This document shows, one piece after another, positions 1 through 8,499 of a stretch of DNA of 64,000 bases (position 1 is its first letter; the number at the start of each line of letters is the position of its first letter). A program made the position numbers and the translations under genes. The notes beneath the pieces were generated by a model. That model ran no database searches. It was not told where the DNA came from and was given only the letters and a program-made list of their open reading frames with translations. The stretch lies in contig NZ_JAQIPB010000003.1 of assembly GCF_028023875.1 (NCBI RefSeq), forward strand, positions 372,001 to 436,000, in the 5' to 3' direction. The DNA is from Xenophilus arseniciresistens (GTDB lineage: Bacteria; Pseudomonadota; Gammaproteobacteria; Burkholderiales; Burkholderiaceae_C).

Positions 1-869
1 TCGCGCAGCCGGCCCTGAGCCAGAACATCGCAGCGCTGGAAGAGAGCCTGGGCGCCAGGCTCTTCGAGCGGCACGCCAAGGGCGTGGACCTCTCGCCCGA
101 AGGCCAGCGCCTCTACGAAAGGGCCGTGCAGCTGATCGGCCATGTGGATGCGCTTCGCCACGACATCCACGGCCATGACGCCCTGCCCACGGGGCCGGTC
201 CGGCTGATCATGGCGGGCTCGGTCGCTGCGGTGCTCATCGCCCCCTTGCTGCGCGAGATCACGCTCCGCTACCCGGGCATCCGGCTCGCCGTGAGCGACA
301 GCATGTCCTTTGAGGCCCGGCTGCAGGTGGAAGCCGGCCATGCCGATCTGGCCCTGATGCCGAACGCATCCGAAATGCAGGGCATGGATGCGATGCCGGT
401 GTTCGAGGAGCACTTCATGGTCTATGGCGCGCCGCAGACCATGCAGCGCGAGCCGCCAAGCATCGACTTTGCACGTCTGGCTCGCTGGCCGCTGGCTGCC
501 CCGGACCGTGCCCACGATCTGCGCAAACTCATCGAGCGCGCCGCGCTGGCCATCGATCAGCCGCTGGACGTGCGCCATGAACTCAACAGCCCTGCGATGC
601 TGGTCTCGGTGGTCAGAGAGGGGCTGGCCTACGCCGTGCTGCCTCCGAGCAGTTGCGCAGAGGCTGTTGCGGCAGGCGTCATCGTGGGCCGCCCGATCGC
701 CGACGCCAGCCTCAGCCGGGTGCAGGCCATCGTCTGGCCGCAGGCACGTCCCCTTTCAGCCGCCGCAGCAGCAGTGCGAGACCTGCTGGCCGAGGTGGCC
801 AGCCAGCAGTTGCGAGCAGGCCTGCTCTACGGACGGGCCATCACGCCGGCCCATGCCGTGCGTCCATAA
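1..869 (+). CDS. LysR family transcriptional regulator (5' end cut off by window)
   Basis: The reading frame is open from the left edge. The first visible residues (AQPALSQNIAALEESLGARL) are the recognition helix and wing of a LysR helix-turn-helix, so only about the first 20-30 residues are missing. The rest is a periplasmic-binding-protein-like effector domain ending at TAA 867. The GTG at 84 lies inside the DNA-binding domain and is not the true start. The gene lies 103 bases upstream of, and in the same direction as, a sulfatase/oxidase/Bug-receptor unit, so it is a candidate regulator of that unit. The effector cannot be told from sequence. Confidence 0.9.
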   Translation, partial: AQPALSQNIAALEESLGARLFERHAKGVDLSPEGQRLYERAVQLIGHVDALRHDIHGHDALPTGPVRLIMAGSVAAVLIAPLLREITLRYPGIRLAVSDSMSFEARLQVEAGHADLALMPNASEMQGMDAMPVFEEHFMVYGAPQTMQREPPSIDFARLARWPLAAPDRAHDLRKLIERAALAIDQPLDVRHELNSPAMLVSVVREGLAYAVLPPSSCAEAVAAGVIVGRPIADASLSRVQAIVWPQARPLSAAAAAVRDLLAEVASQQLRAGLLYGRAITPAHAVRP

Positions 870-972
870 GAAAAACTGAAGGCACGCCAGCTCAAGACGG
901 TATTGGATTCGGGCGCAAGCCTTGTCCACACTCCAGCGCAAGGGGCCTCGCCCCTGCAACTGGAGACAAGAC

Positions 973-2430
973 ATGGCAGCAAGGAACGTCGTGGTCATCA
1001 TGTCCGATGAGCACGACCCACGGATCATGGGGTGCTCGGGACATCCCTTCATCAAGACCCCGCACCTGGACGCGCTGGCCGCGCGCGGCGTGCGCTTCAC
1101 CAGCTCCTACACGCCCAGCCCCATCTGCGTGCCCGCGCGCGCCGCCTTCGCCACGGGCCTGCGGGTCCACCAGATCAGGCTGTGGGACAACGCCATGCCC
1201 TACACCGGTGCGCAGCGCGGCTGGGGCCATGTGCTGCAGGAGCATGGCGTGCGCGTGGAAAGTATCGGCAAGCTGCACTACCGAAGCGTGGAAGACCCGG
1301 CGGGCTTCGACCAGGAACACCTGCCCATGCATGTGATCGGCGGCCACGGCATGGTCTGGGCTTCGATCCGTGACCCCTTCAAGCCGCGCGTGGACGGCCC
1401 ACGCATGCTCGGGGAGCGCATCGGCCCCGGGGAATCCTCGTACACCCAGTACGACAGAGCCGTCACGGCACGCGCCGTCCAGTGGCTCAAGGACGTGGCC
1501 TCGGGCCCGCGCGAGCAGGGCTTCGTGCTCTACATCGGCCTGGTGGCCCCGCACTTTCCCTTCGTCGTGCCCAGCAAGTTCTTCGATCTCTACCCGCTGC
1601 ACACGCTGCCCGAGCCCAAGCTGCATCCCAGCCAGGGGTACCAGCGCCATCCATGGGTGCAAGAGTACGAGGACTTCATGGCGTCGGAAGCGCGCTTTGC
1701 CGACGCGCAGGAAAGGCTGCGCGCCTTTGCCGCCTACTACGGCCTGTGCAGCTGGCTCGACCACAACGTGGGGCAGATCGTGCAGGCCCTGGACGAGGCA
1801 GGCCTGAGCGACAGCACGCAACTGATCTACACCTCGGACCACGGCGACAACCTCGGCGCGCGCGGTGTGTGGGGCAAGTCCACCCTCTATGAGGAAAGCG
1901 TGAAGGTGCCCATGCTGATGGCGGGCCCCGGCATCACGCCCGCCGTGTGCGAAACGCCGGTGGATCTGCTGGACCTGTTTCCCACCATCCTGCAGGGCGT
2001 GGGCATCGACCCCGCACCCGAAATGCAGGCGCGGCCCGGCCGCGCGCTGCAGACGCTGGCCCGCTGCGCGCCGGAACCGGAGCGGCCAATCCTGAGCGAA
2101 TACCACGCCGCGGGCAGCAACAGCGCCGGCTTCATGCTGCGCAAGGGTCGCTGGAAGTACCACCACTACGTGGGCTTCAGGCCCGAGCTTTTCGATCTGC
2201 AGGAAGACCCGGAAGAACTCGATGACCTGGCCGCCAGCCCCGCGCATGCGCAGGTGCTGGAGGACATGCACCGCGCGCTGCTGGCCATCTGCGACCCACA
2301 GGTGGTTGACCGCGAGGCCAAGGCGGACCAGGCCGCGCTCATCGCGCTCCACGGAGGCATCGAGGCGGCTCACCAGCTCGGCTCCTCCACCTCCACGCCG
2401 GTGGCGGTACCGCTGGAGGACAGCCACTGA
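973..2430 (+). CDS. Type I sulfatase (alkaline phosphatase superfamily)
   Basis: A 485-residue arylsulfatase/choline-sulfatase-like hydrolase. The CxPxR signature is present as CVPAR (Cys52 to Arg56); in this family the Cys is converted to formylglycine, the nucleophile. Metal ligands are expected from the N-terminal SDEHDP (residues 11-16) and SDHGD (288-292). No signal peptide is visible, so it should be cytoplasmic. The ATG at 973 follows GGAG at 962-965; an in-frame ATG at 922 adds 17 residues with no homology-like content. The stop overlaps the next start (TGATG), so the two are translationally coupled. The related phosphonate monoester hydrolases share the motif, so the exact substrate (sulfate ester or phosphonate/phosphate ester) is open. 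Confidence 0.88.
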   Translation: MAARNVVVIMSDEHDPRIMGCSGHPFIKTPHLDALAARGVRFTSSYTPSPICVPARAAFATGLRVHQIRLWDNAMPYTGAQRGWGHVLQEHGVRVESIGKLHYRSVEDPAGFDQEHLPMHVIGGHGMVWASIRDPFKPRVDGPRMLGERIGPGESSYTQYDRAVTARAVQWLKDVASGPREQGFVLYIGLVAPHFPFVVPSKFFDLYPLHTLPEPKLHPSQGYQRHPWVQEYEDFMASEARFADAQERLRAFAAYYGLCSWLDHNVGQIVQALDEAGLSDSTQLIYTSDHGDNLGARGVWGKSTLYEESVKVPMLMAGPGITPAVCETPVDLLDLFPTILQGVGIDPAPEMQARPGRALQTLARCAPEPERPILSEYHAAGSNSAGFMLRKGRWKYHHYVGFRPELFDLQEDPEELDDLAASPAHAQVLEDMHRALLAICDPQVVDREAKADQAALIALHGGIEAAHQLGSSTSTPVAVPLEDSH

Positions 2431-3764
2431 TGGACCCGCAAGAAGACCCTGAAATCGAAGCCCGCTTCCTGAGCGACTGGAGCGGCTTGAGCGTGGGGCG
2501 GCCACGCGAAGTTCACCGCCCTCGCAGCACCGAAGAAGTCGCTGCCCTGGTGCGCCGCTGCCACGAAGAAGGTCTTTGCATCACCGTGCAGGGCGGCATG
2601 ACCGGGGTGGCGGGCGGCGCCGTGCCCGCGCAAGGTGACGTGGTCATCAACCTGGAGCGCATGAATGCGATCGAGGAGATCGATGCGCTCGAAGGCGTGA
2701 TGCAGGTGCAGGCCGGCGCGACGCTGCAGCAGGTGCAGGAAGCGGCCGAGGCCGCCGGCTGGATGTTCGCGGTGGACCTGGGCGCACGCGGCAGTTGCCA
2801 GGTCGGCGGCAATGCGGCGACCAATGCCGGCGGCATCCGTGTGATCCGCTACGGCACCATGCGCGATTCGGTGCTGGGCGTGGAGGCCGTACTGGCCAAC
2901 GGGCAGGTCGTGTCGTCGCTCACACGCCTGGTCAAGAACAGCACGGGCCTGGAGCCGCGCTTCCTGTTCATCGGCACCGAAGGCACGCTGGGCATCATCA
3001 CGCGGCTCACGCTGCGCCTGCATCCACCGATGGGGCAGGCCGCGGTGGCCTGGGTCGCGGCCTCCAGATTCGAGGCCCTGCCCGTGTTGCTGCGCCAGCT
3101 CAAGAAGAAGCTGGGCAGCGGACTGTGCGCCTTCGAGTTCATGTCCGGCCAATACGTGCGAACCGCCTGCGAATTGACCGGCGCCACCGTGCCGGTGCAG
3201 ACCGAGGGCGCCTGGCACGTGCTGATCGAGGCCGCCGGGGCTGCGGGCCAGTGCCTGGACGAGCCGTTGCAGGAGGCTCTGATGCATGCCCTCGAAGGCG
3301 GCGACATCGATGACTGCGCCATGGCCGCCAGCCAGGCGCATCGCGAGTCCTTCTGGCGCATCCGCGAGGCGATTCCGGAAGTGCTCACGCACCTCAAGCC
3401 GCCAGCCACGCTGGACATCGGTCTGCCCTGGGCCCGCACGGCCGAGTACGTGCAGAAGGTGGCTGCCGAGCTTCAGGCCCGGTTGCCGCAAGCCCAGCAT
3501 CTCTTCCTGGGCCACCTGGGCGACAACAACCTGCACCTGATCAGCGGCCCGCTGGACGAGGCCGGTGTGCATGCCGTGGACGAGATCGCCTATGGCGCCC
3601 TGCGCGGCTGCGGCGGGACCGTGAGCGCCGAGCACGGCGTGGGTCGACTCAAGAAGGACTACCTGGCCGTCAGCCGCACACCTGAAGAGATCGCATTGAT
3701 GCGGACCTTGAAACAGGCGCTGGACCCAGCCGGCATCCTCAATCCCGGGCGGATCATCGACTGA
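2430..3764 (+). CDS. FAD-linked oxidase, D-2-hydroxyacid dehydrogenase/GlcD type
   Basis: A 444-residue flavoprotein of the vanillyl-alcohol-oxidase fold. The N-terminal PCMH FAD-binding half includes GGNAATNAGG (about residues 127-136). The C-terminal half carries the HLGDNNLH metal-binding segment (His362 to His369) and EHGVGRLKK. These features are typical of D-lactate, glycolate (GlcD) and D-2-hydroxyglutarate dehydrogenases, which oxidise a 2-hydroxyacid to the 2-oxoacid. Its start overlaps the sulfatase stop, and a Bug receptor follows 38 bases later. The neighbours suggest oxidation of a hydroxyacid released from a sulfated or otherwise esterified substrate. The substrate is inferred, not shown. 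Confidence 0.88.
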   Translation: MDPQEDPEIEARFLSDWSGLSVGRPREVHRPRSTEEVAALVRRCHEEGLCITVQGGMTGVAGGAVPAQGDVVINLERMNAIEEIDALEGVMQVQAGATLQQVQEAAEAAGWMFAVDLGARGSCQVGGNAATNAGGIRVIRYGTMRDSVLGVEAVLANGQVVSSLTRLVKNSTGLEPRFLFIGTEGTLGIITRLTLRLHPPMGQAAVAWVAASRFEALPVLLRQLKKKLGSGLCAFEFMSGQYVRTACELTGATVPVQTEGAWHVLIEAAGAAGQCLDEPLQEALMHALEGGDIDDCAMAASQAHRESFWRIREAIPEVLTHLKPPATLDIGLPWARTAEYVQKVAAELQARLPQAQHLFLGHLGDNNLHLISGPLDEAGVHAVDEIAYGALRGCGGTVSAEHGVGRLKKDYLAVSRTPEEIALMRTLKQALDPAGILNPGRIID

Positions 3765-3802
3765 CCCGCGCGCGCACGACAACGATCCCACGGAGACACA
3801 CC

Positions 3803-4792
3803 ATGAAACGCAGAGCAATGCTGAGGCTCATCGGCGCGGGCACGGCCTCGGCCGGCTGGCTGGCCCTGCCGGCGCATTCGACATCCAAGTACCCGAGCGG
3901 TCCCATCCGCATGGTCGTGCCCTATGCGGCCGGCGGCGGCATCGATGCCGTGGCCCGGATGCTGGCCCAGGGCATGGCCGATGTCCTGCATCAACCCGTG
4001 GTGGTGGACAACCGCGGCGGCGCGGGCGGCATGCTGGGGGCCGAAATCGTGGCCCGGGCTGCGCCCGACGGCTACACCGTGCTGCTGGCGGGCAACCCCG
4101 AGCTCACCATCACGCCGCAGCTGCAAAAGGCAAGCTACAGCGCGGCCACCGACTTCAAGCCCGTGGTGCTGGTCTCACAGTCGCCCAATGTGCTGGTGGC
4201 CAGGCCTTCACTGGGAGGCAAGGACCTGCGTGAAGCCCTGCAGGCCGCGCGCCAGCAGCCCGGCGGCATCTCGGTGGGCACGCCCGGCAATGGCTCGCCA
4301 CAGCATCTCGCCGTGGAGCAGCTGCGCGCTCAGACGGGCCTGGACATCGTGCATGTGCCTTACAAGGGCGCCGGCCCGGCGACGGTGGCCGCGCTCGGTG
4401 GTGAGGTGAGCTTTGCGCTGGTGGGGGCGCCCCCAGTGCTGCCGCACATCGGCAGCGGCAAGCTCGTGGGCTACGCGGTCACGCAGCCCGAGCGTTCACC
4501 GCTGGCGCCGCAGGTCCCCACTCTGGCCGAGGCGCTGGACCTGAAGCAGAAGGACGACTTCGTGTCCTGGTACGGCCTGCTCACCCCGGCCCAGGTACCG
4601 GCCGAAGCGGTGCAAGCTTTGGCTCGCGCTGCCTTCGCCGTGCTTCAGCGCAGCGACACGCGCGCGCGGCTGGCGGCGCTGGGCACCGATCTGGTGGCCA
4701 TGCCGGCTGCGTCTTTTGCGCAGCGCATGCAGCAGGAAACACGGCGCTACGGCGAAGTGATTCAGCGGCTGGGCATCAACAAGGCCAGTTGA
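3803..4792 (+). CDS. Bug/TctC-family tripartite tricarboxylate receptor
   Basis: A 329-residue periplasmic solute-binding protein. The N-terminus (KRRAMLRL followed by a hydrophobic run to LPAHS) looks like a Tat-type signal, with Arg3-Arg4. The mature part starts in the usual Bug way (YPSGPIRMVVPYAAGGGIDA) and contains the conserved GTPGNGSPQHL segment. Such receptors bind carboxylates and feed TctAB membrane partners, often unlinked as here. GGAGACA at 3792-3798 is a good ribosome site for the ATG at 3803. It is the last gene of the sulfatase unit and converges on the TonB receptor gene 32 bases beyond. Confidence 0.92.
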   Translation: MKRRAMLRLIGAGTASAGWLALPAHSTSKYPSGPIRMVVPYAAGGGIDAVARMLAQGMADVLHQPVVVDNRGGAGGMLGAEIVARAAPDGYTVLLAGNPELTITPQLQKASYSAATDFKPVVLVSQSPNVLVARPSLGGKDLREALQAARQQPGGISVGTPGNGSPQHLAVEQLRAQTGLDIVHVPYKGAGPATVAALGGEVSFALVGAPPVLPHIGSGKLVGYAVTQPERSPLAPQVPTLAEALDLKQKDDFVSWYGLLTPAQVPAEAVQALARAAFAVLQRSDTRARLAALGTDLVAMPAASFAQRMQQETRRYGEVIQRLGINKAS

Positions 4793-4824
4793 TGCGTGCC
4801 CCGCCGTGACGGCCTCGGCCGGGC

Positions 4825-6978
4825 TCAGAACCGGTAGGCCGCGCTCACGCCGGCCGACCACTGCCGCCCGGGTGCCGGCTCGAAGAAGCGGGCATTGCCT
4901 TCGTTGACGATGACCGAGCCCGCGTAGTTGCGATCAAACAGGTTGTCCACCCGCGCGAAGGCCTCGAGCTGCCAGGGGCCGTAGCTTTGCTGCCAGCCCA
5001 GCCAGGCGCCGGTGACGGCATAGCCCGGCGCGCTGACGCTGTTGCGGTCGTTGGCCATGATGCGGCCCTGCGCACGCAGGTCGACGCCGGCCCGCCAGCC
5101 CTGCGGCGGCGCCCAGCCCAAAGAGGCGTACAGCGACTGCCGGGCCACGCCGGGCAGGCGCGCGCCGGCCAGCACGCGGTTGGCGTCGTTGCAGGGCAGC
5201 GGCGTGCAGAAGCCGTCCACGTAGCGCGCGTCCAGCCAGGTGTAGGCCAGTTGCGTGCGCCAGTGGGTGGCGCTCTGGTGCTGCCAGCCGATCTCCGCGC
5301 CCTGGCGTTTGGTGCGGCCCGCGTTCTGGAAGCTGCTGCGCCCGCCCACGCTGCTGTGGGTCACGATCTCGTCCTTCGTGCGGGTGTGAAAGAGCGCCGC
5401 CGTCAGCAGGCCGCCGGCCAGCCGCGCCTTGGCGCCCAGCTCCACATTGCTGCTGAGCGCGGGGCGCAGGCCCAGGTTCAGCCCGCCCAGGCCGTCGGTG
5501 CGGTAGGAGATCTCGTTGAGCGTGGGCGTCTCGAAGCCGCGACCGGCCGACAGGTAGAAAGAGAGGTCTCGGCCGGGCTGCCAGCGCAGCGCTGCCACGG
5601 GCAGCACGCGCGAATGGATGGCCTGGCCGCTGTCGTTGCCGTTGGCCAGGTAGTGGTCCTCGGATTCGAAGCGCACGCGGCTGCGGCGCGCACCCACTTC
5701 CAGGCTCCAGGCTTCGGCGAGCTGCCAGTCGGCCTGCACATAGGGGTCGAGGTTGCTGACCGTGTTGCGCTCGTCGCGGCGCAGCCGGCCCTGCACGCCC
5801 AGCAGCGGCGCGGCCGGCGTGCCGAGGTAGTTCTCGTAGCCGGTGCGCGTCTCGCGCATGCCGTCCCAGGCCAGGCCCGCAGCCAGCGACAGCGGCCGGC
5901 CCAGCAGGTTTTGCTGCGTGGTCCAGCGAAGGTCGATGCCGCTGTAGCGCCGCGCCAGGTCAATCACGCCGCCGGCATGGCGCGGGTTCTGCTGCGCGCC
6001 GGGCGGGATGGACTGGAACTGCGTGGTCTGCCGTTCGCCGCCATACAGCAGCACGCGCAGTTGATGGTCGCGCGCCAGGGTCTGCTCGTAGACCAGGCCG
6101 GCCTGCCGCTGCGACACCGTCTTGCGCGTGTTGTACTGCTGCGCCAGTGGTGCCGCGCGCGGCGTGCTGCGCCATTGCGCCTCGGTCAGGCCCAGCGGGT
6201 CCTGCGCCGAGATGCGCACGTCGTTGTAGACCAGCGTGAGCCTCGCGCCGTTGTCCAGCGCCAGGCCCAGGCGGGCGTTGGCCAGGTCGCGCGTGGCGGC
6301 GCTGTGGTCGCGCCAGCCTTCGGTGGCGAAGCGGCTGATGCTGACGCGGTAGTCCATCTGCGCCGCGCCATTTTTGCCGTCGCCCTCCCCCAGCGCCTGT
6401 GCGCCGCTGAGCTCCAGCGCCTGGCGCCAGCTGCCGTTGCTGCCGCCGCCCGTGGTCGAGCGCAGCAGCGGGCGGCCTTCACCGGGTGCGGTGAAGGCCT
6501 GCAGCACGCCGCCGGAAGAGTTGCCGTAGAGGGCCGAAAAGGGGCCGCGCATCACTTCCACGCGCTCGAGCGAGCCGATCTCGATGTTCGAGGTCTGGCC
6601 CTGGCCGTCGGGCAAGGTGGCGGGAATGCCGTCCACGTACAGGCGCAGGCCGCGCACGCCGAAGGTGGAACGCGCGCCAAAGCCGCGCACCGACAGCTGC
6701 AGGTCCTGCGCGAGGTTGCGGCGGTCCTGCACCTGCAGGCCGGGCACGGCCCCCAGGCCTTCGCTGAGCTGGGCCTGCAGGCGCTGCGCGCGCAGGTCCT
6801 CGCCTTCCACGCGGTCCACCGAGCCGGCCAGCTCGAAGGCCGGCCGCGCACCGGCGGGCGTGCTGACCGTGATGGCGGGCAGGGTCTGCGGCGCATCGGC
6901 CGATGCGCCCTGCGCCCAGGCGGCGGGGGCCGGCAGCAGCGGAAGGCCCAGCGCCAGAAGGATGTATGGTTTGTCCAT
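4825..6978 (-). CDS. pqqU: TonB-dependent receptor of the YncD/PqqU type
   Basis: A 717-residue outer-membrane receptor with a signal peptide (to about PAAWAQG), an N-terminal plug and a 22-strand barrel ending in the aromatic AYRF. I recognise many long segments of E. coli YncD, recently identified as the PQQ importer PqqU: RGFGARSTFGVRG, YVDGIPATLPDGQGQTSN, RGPFSALYGNSSGGV, GRGFETPTLNEISYR and DNLFDRNYAGSVIVNE. A role in taking up pyrroloquinoline quinone is therefore well grounded by family, though ligand residues were not checked one by one. The start codon lies directly at the edge of a dispersed 98-base repeat that separates it from the ELWxxDGT gene. No obvious Shine-Dalgarno is seen in the repeat. 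Confidence 0.85.
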   Translation of the reverse strand: MDKPYILLALGLPLLPAPAAWAQGASADAPQTLPAITVSTPAGARPAFELAGSVDRVEGEDLRAQRLQAQLSEGLGAVPGLQVQDRRNLAQDLQLSVRGFGARSTFGVRGLRLYVDGIPATLPDGQGQTSNIEIGSLERVEVMRGPFSALYGNSSGGVLQAFTAPGEGRPLLRSTTGGGSNGSWRQALELSGAQALGEGDGKNGAAQMDYRVSISRFATEGWRDHSAATRDLANARLGLALDNGARLTLVYNDVRISAQDPLGLTEAQWRSTPRAAPLAQQYNTRKTVSQRQAGLVYEQTLARDHQLRVLLYGGERQTTQFQSIPPGAQQNPRHAGGVIDLARRYSGIDLRWTTQQNLLGRPLSLAAGLAWDGMRETRTGYENYLGTPAAPLLGVQGRLRRDERNTVSNLDPYVQADWQLAEAWSLEVGARRSRVRFESEDHYLANGNDSGQAIHSRVLPVAALRWQPGRDLSFYLSAGRGFETPTLNEISYRTDGLGGLNLGLRPALSSNVELGAKARLAGGLLTAALFHTRTKDEIVTHSSVGGRSSFQNAGRTKRQGAEIGWQHQSATHWRTQLAYTWLDARYVDGFCTPLPCNDANRVLAGARLPGVARQSLYASLGWAPPQGWRAGVDLRAQGRIMANDRNSVSAPGYAVTGAWLGWQQSYGPWQLEAFARVDNLFDRNYAGSVIVNEGNARFFEPAPGRQWSAGVSAAYRF

Positions 6979-7073
6979 GTCAGTGGCGCCCGGCCGCCCG
7001 AAGGCACTGAGGCACCCCCCCGGGGGGCAGCGGACCTCGCGAAGCGGGGAAGCGTGGGGGTCGTTTCATTTCA
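6976..7073. repeat. Dispersed 98-base intergenic repeat, copy 1
   Basis: The segment from the pqqU start codon to the stop codon of the ELWxxDGT gene matches the segment at 28414-28511 at 93 of 98 positions with no gap. It contains a G/C-rich self-complementary core (CCCCCCCGGGGGG, 7014-7026) and a CCTCGCGAAGCGGGG stretch. No transposase or target-site duplication is visible. It fills the whole spacer between two leftward genes. Confidence 0.9.
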
Positions 7074-8480
7074 GCGCACGCGGCTCTTCAGAGGTTCACC
7101 AACCAGGCTGGTGCGGCCGGCCTCGTGCGCCCAGAGGCGCTCGTTGCCCTGCCCGTCTTCGGCCACGAAGAGGATGCGCCTGCCCAGGGCCGAGAAGCCC
7201 AGCGGCATCGCGTGGCCCGCGCCCGCAACCAGGTCGGCCACGCGGCGCGTGCCCTTGTCGCTGCCGTCGGTGGTCCAGGCCTCCACGCCGTGCGTGCCGT
7301 CGCCGGCCGCGAACCAGAGCGCGCTGCCCATCGCGGCCAGCCGCGCGGGCGCGGCGCTGGCCTCGCCCTTGAAGATGTCGCGCACCTGCCGCGTGCCCTC
7401 GGCCGTGCCATCGCTGCGCCACAGCTCGGCGCCATGGCGGCCGTCGGTGGCGGCGAAGTAGAGGCTTTCTTCCACCACCGTGAGCGGGCCCGAGACCGAG
7501 CCGGCCGCGCCTTCGCGGATGTCCTTGACCAGCCGCGTGCCGGCCTCGCTGCCGTCGCTGCGCCACAGCTCCAGCCCGTGCGCGCCGTCGTCGGCCGCGA
7601 AATAGAGATGACCACCCATGGCCGCCATCATCGCAGGCGAGGAGGAGCCCTCGCCGGCCCGGATGTCGCGGATCAGGCGCGTGCCGGCGGCCGTGCCGTC
7701 GCTGCGCCACAGCTCCACGCCGTGGCTGGCATCGCGGGCGGCGAAGTACAGCACCGGGCCGATCGCGCGCATCTGCCCCACATCGGCATCTTCGCGGCCG
7801 GGCCTGATGTCCATCACCTGCCGCGTGCCGGCGCGCGTGCCGTCGCTCACCCACAGCTCATGGCCGTGCTCGGGCGTGGTGGCGGTGAAGAAGAGCTGGC
7901 GTCCGGCCGAGACGAGCTGGCGCGGCAGCGCCTTGGGCCCCAGGTCGCTCACGCGTTCGGGCACGTCGCCGTTGCCGCGCAGGCGCCAGATCTGCCGGCC
8001 CGCGCGGCCGTCGTCGGCCACGAAGTACAGCGCGCCGGCATGCACCGTCAGCTCGGCCGGCATCGCGCCTTCGGCGCCGGCTCGCAGATCGGCCACCTGC
8101 CCGGTGCCGTCGGCCGTGCCGTCGGTGCGCCACAGCTCAAGGCCATGCACGCCGTCGGTGGCCGTGAAGTAGGCATGCCGCCCATGCACCGTCAGGCCCG
8201 CTGGGTAGGCGCTGCGCGGGCCGGGGTGGATGTCCTTGAGCAGCCGCGTGCTGGCCGTGGTGCCTTCGGTGGTCCACAGCTCCTGGCCGCTTTGCGCGTG
8301 GAAGGCCGCGAACACCATGCGCGGGCCCAGCAGCGTGAGGTGGGCGGGGGCCACGAAGGCGCCGGGCCGGCCCTGTTCCGCCGGGCGCGGGGCATCGTCG
8401 TCGGCGGCCATGGCCGGCTGCGCGCCGACCAGCGCCAGCAGCAACAGTGCTGCGGCGCCATGCTTCAGAAAATGGTGCAT
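7071..8480 (-). CDS. Secreted ELWxxDGT-repeat protein
   Basis: A 469-residue exported protein. After a signal peptide (cleavage near AQPAMA) it consists of about nine repeats of roughly 45-50 residues. Each is centred on ELWxxDGTxxGTxxVxDIxxG, followed by LYFxAxDGxHG; variants are ELWRSDGT, ELWVSDGT, QIWRLRGN and EAWTTDGS. The pattern is the ELWxxDGT repeat family, probably a beta-propeller-like fold. Its biochemical role is unknown. It starts 19 bases after the dctM stop and is followed, across the 98-base repeat, by the PqqU-type receptor, so it may belong to that uptake unit. The product is probably periplasmic or surface exposed. Confidence 0.82.
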   Translation of the reverse strand: MHHFLKHGAAALLLLALVGAQPAMAADDDAPRPAEQGRPGAFVAPAHLTLLGPRMVFAAFHAQSGQELWTTEGTTASTRLLKDIHPGPRSAYPAGLTVHGRHAYFTATDGVHGLELWRTDGTADGTGQVADLRAGAEGAMPAELTVHAGALYFVADDGRAGRQIWRLRGNGDVPERVSDLGPKALPRQLVSAGRQLFFTATTPEHGHELWVSDGTRAGTRQVMDIRPGREDADVGQMRAIGPVLYFAARDASHGVELWRSDGTAAGTRLIRDIRAGEGSSSPAMMAAMGGHLYFAADDGAHGLELWRSDGSEAGTRLVKDIREGAAGSVSGPLTVVEESLYFAATDGRHGAELWRSDGTAEGTRQVRDIFKGEASAAPARLAAMGSALWFAAGDGTHGVEAWTTDGSDKGTRRVADLVAGAGHAMPLGFSALGRRILFVAEDGQGNERLWAHEAGRTSLVGEPLKSRVR

Positions 8481-8499
8481 GAAAGCGAAGCTCCTCGCG

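Noticed and set aside
6976-7073. The repeat as an insertion-sequence remnant
   Set aside because: No transposase fragment, no terminal inverted repeats of IS type and no target duplication. Its ends coincide with a stop and a start codon in both copies.
4987-7461. An 824-codon plus-strand frame opposite the TonB receptor
   Set aside because: It runs through the receptor, the repeat and part of the ELWxxDGT gene with Arg/Ala/Gly-rich content. It is the mirror of the coding strand.
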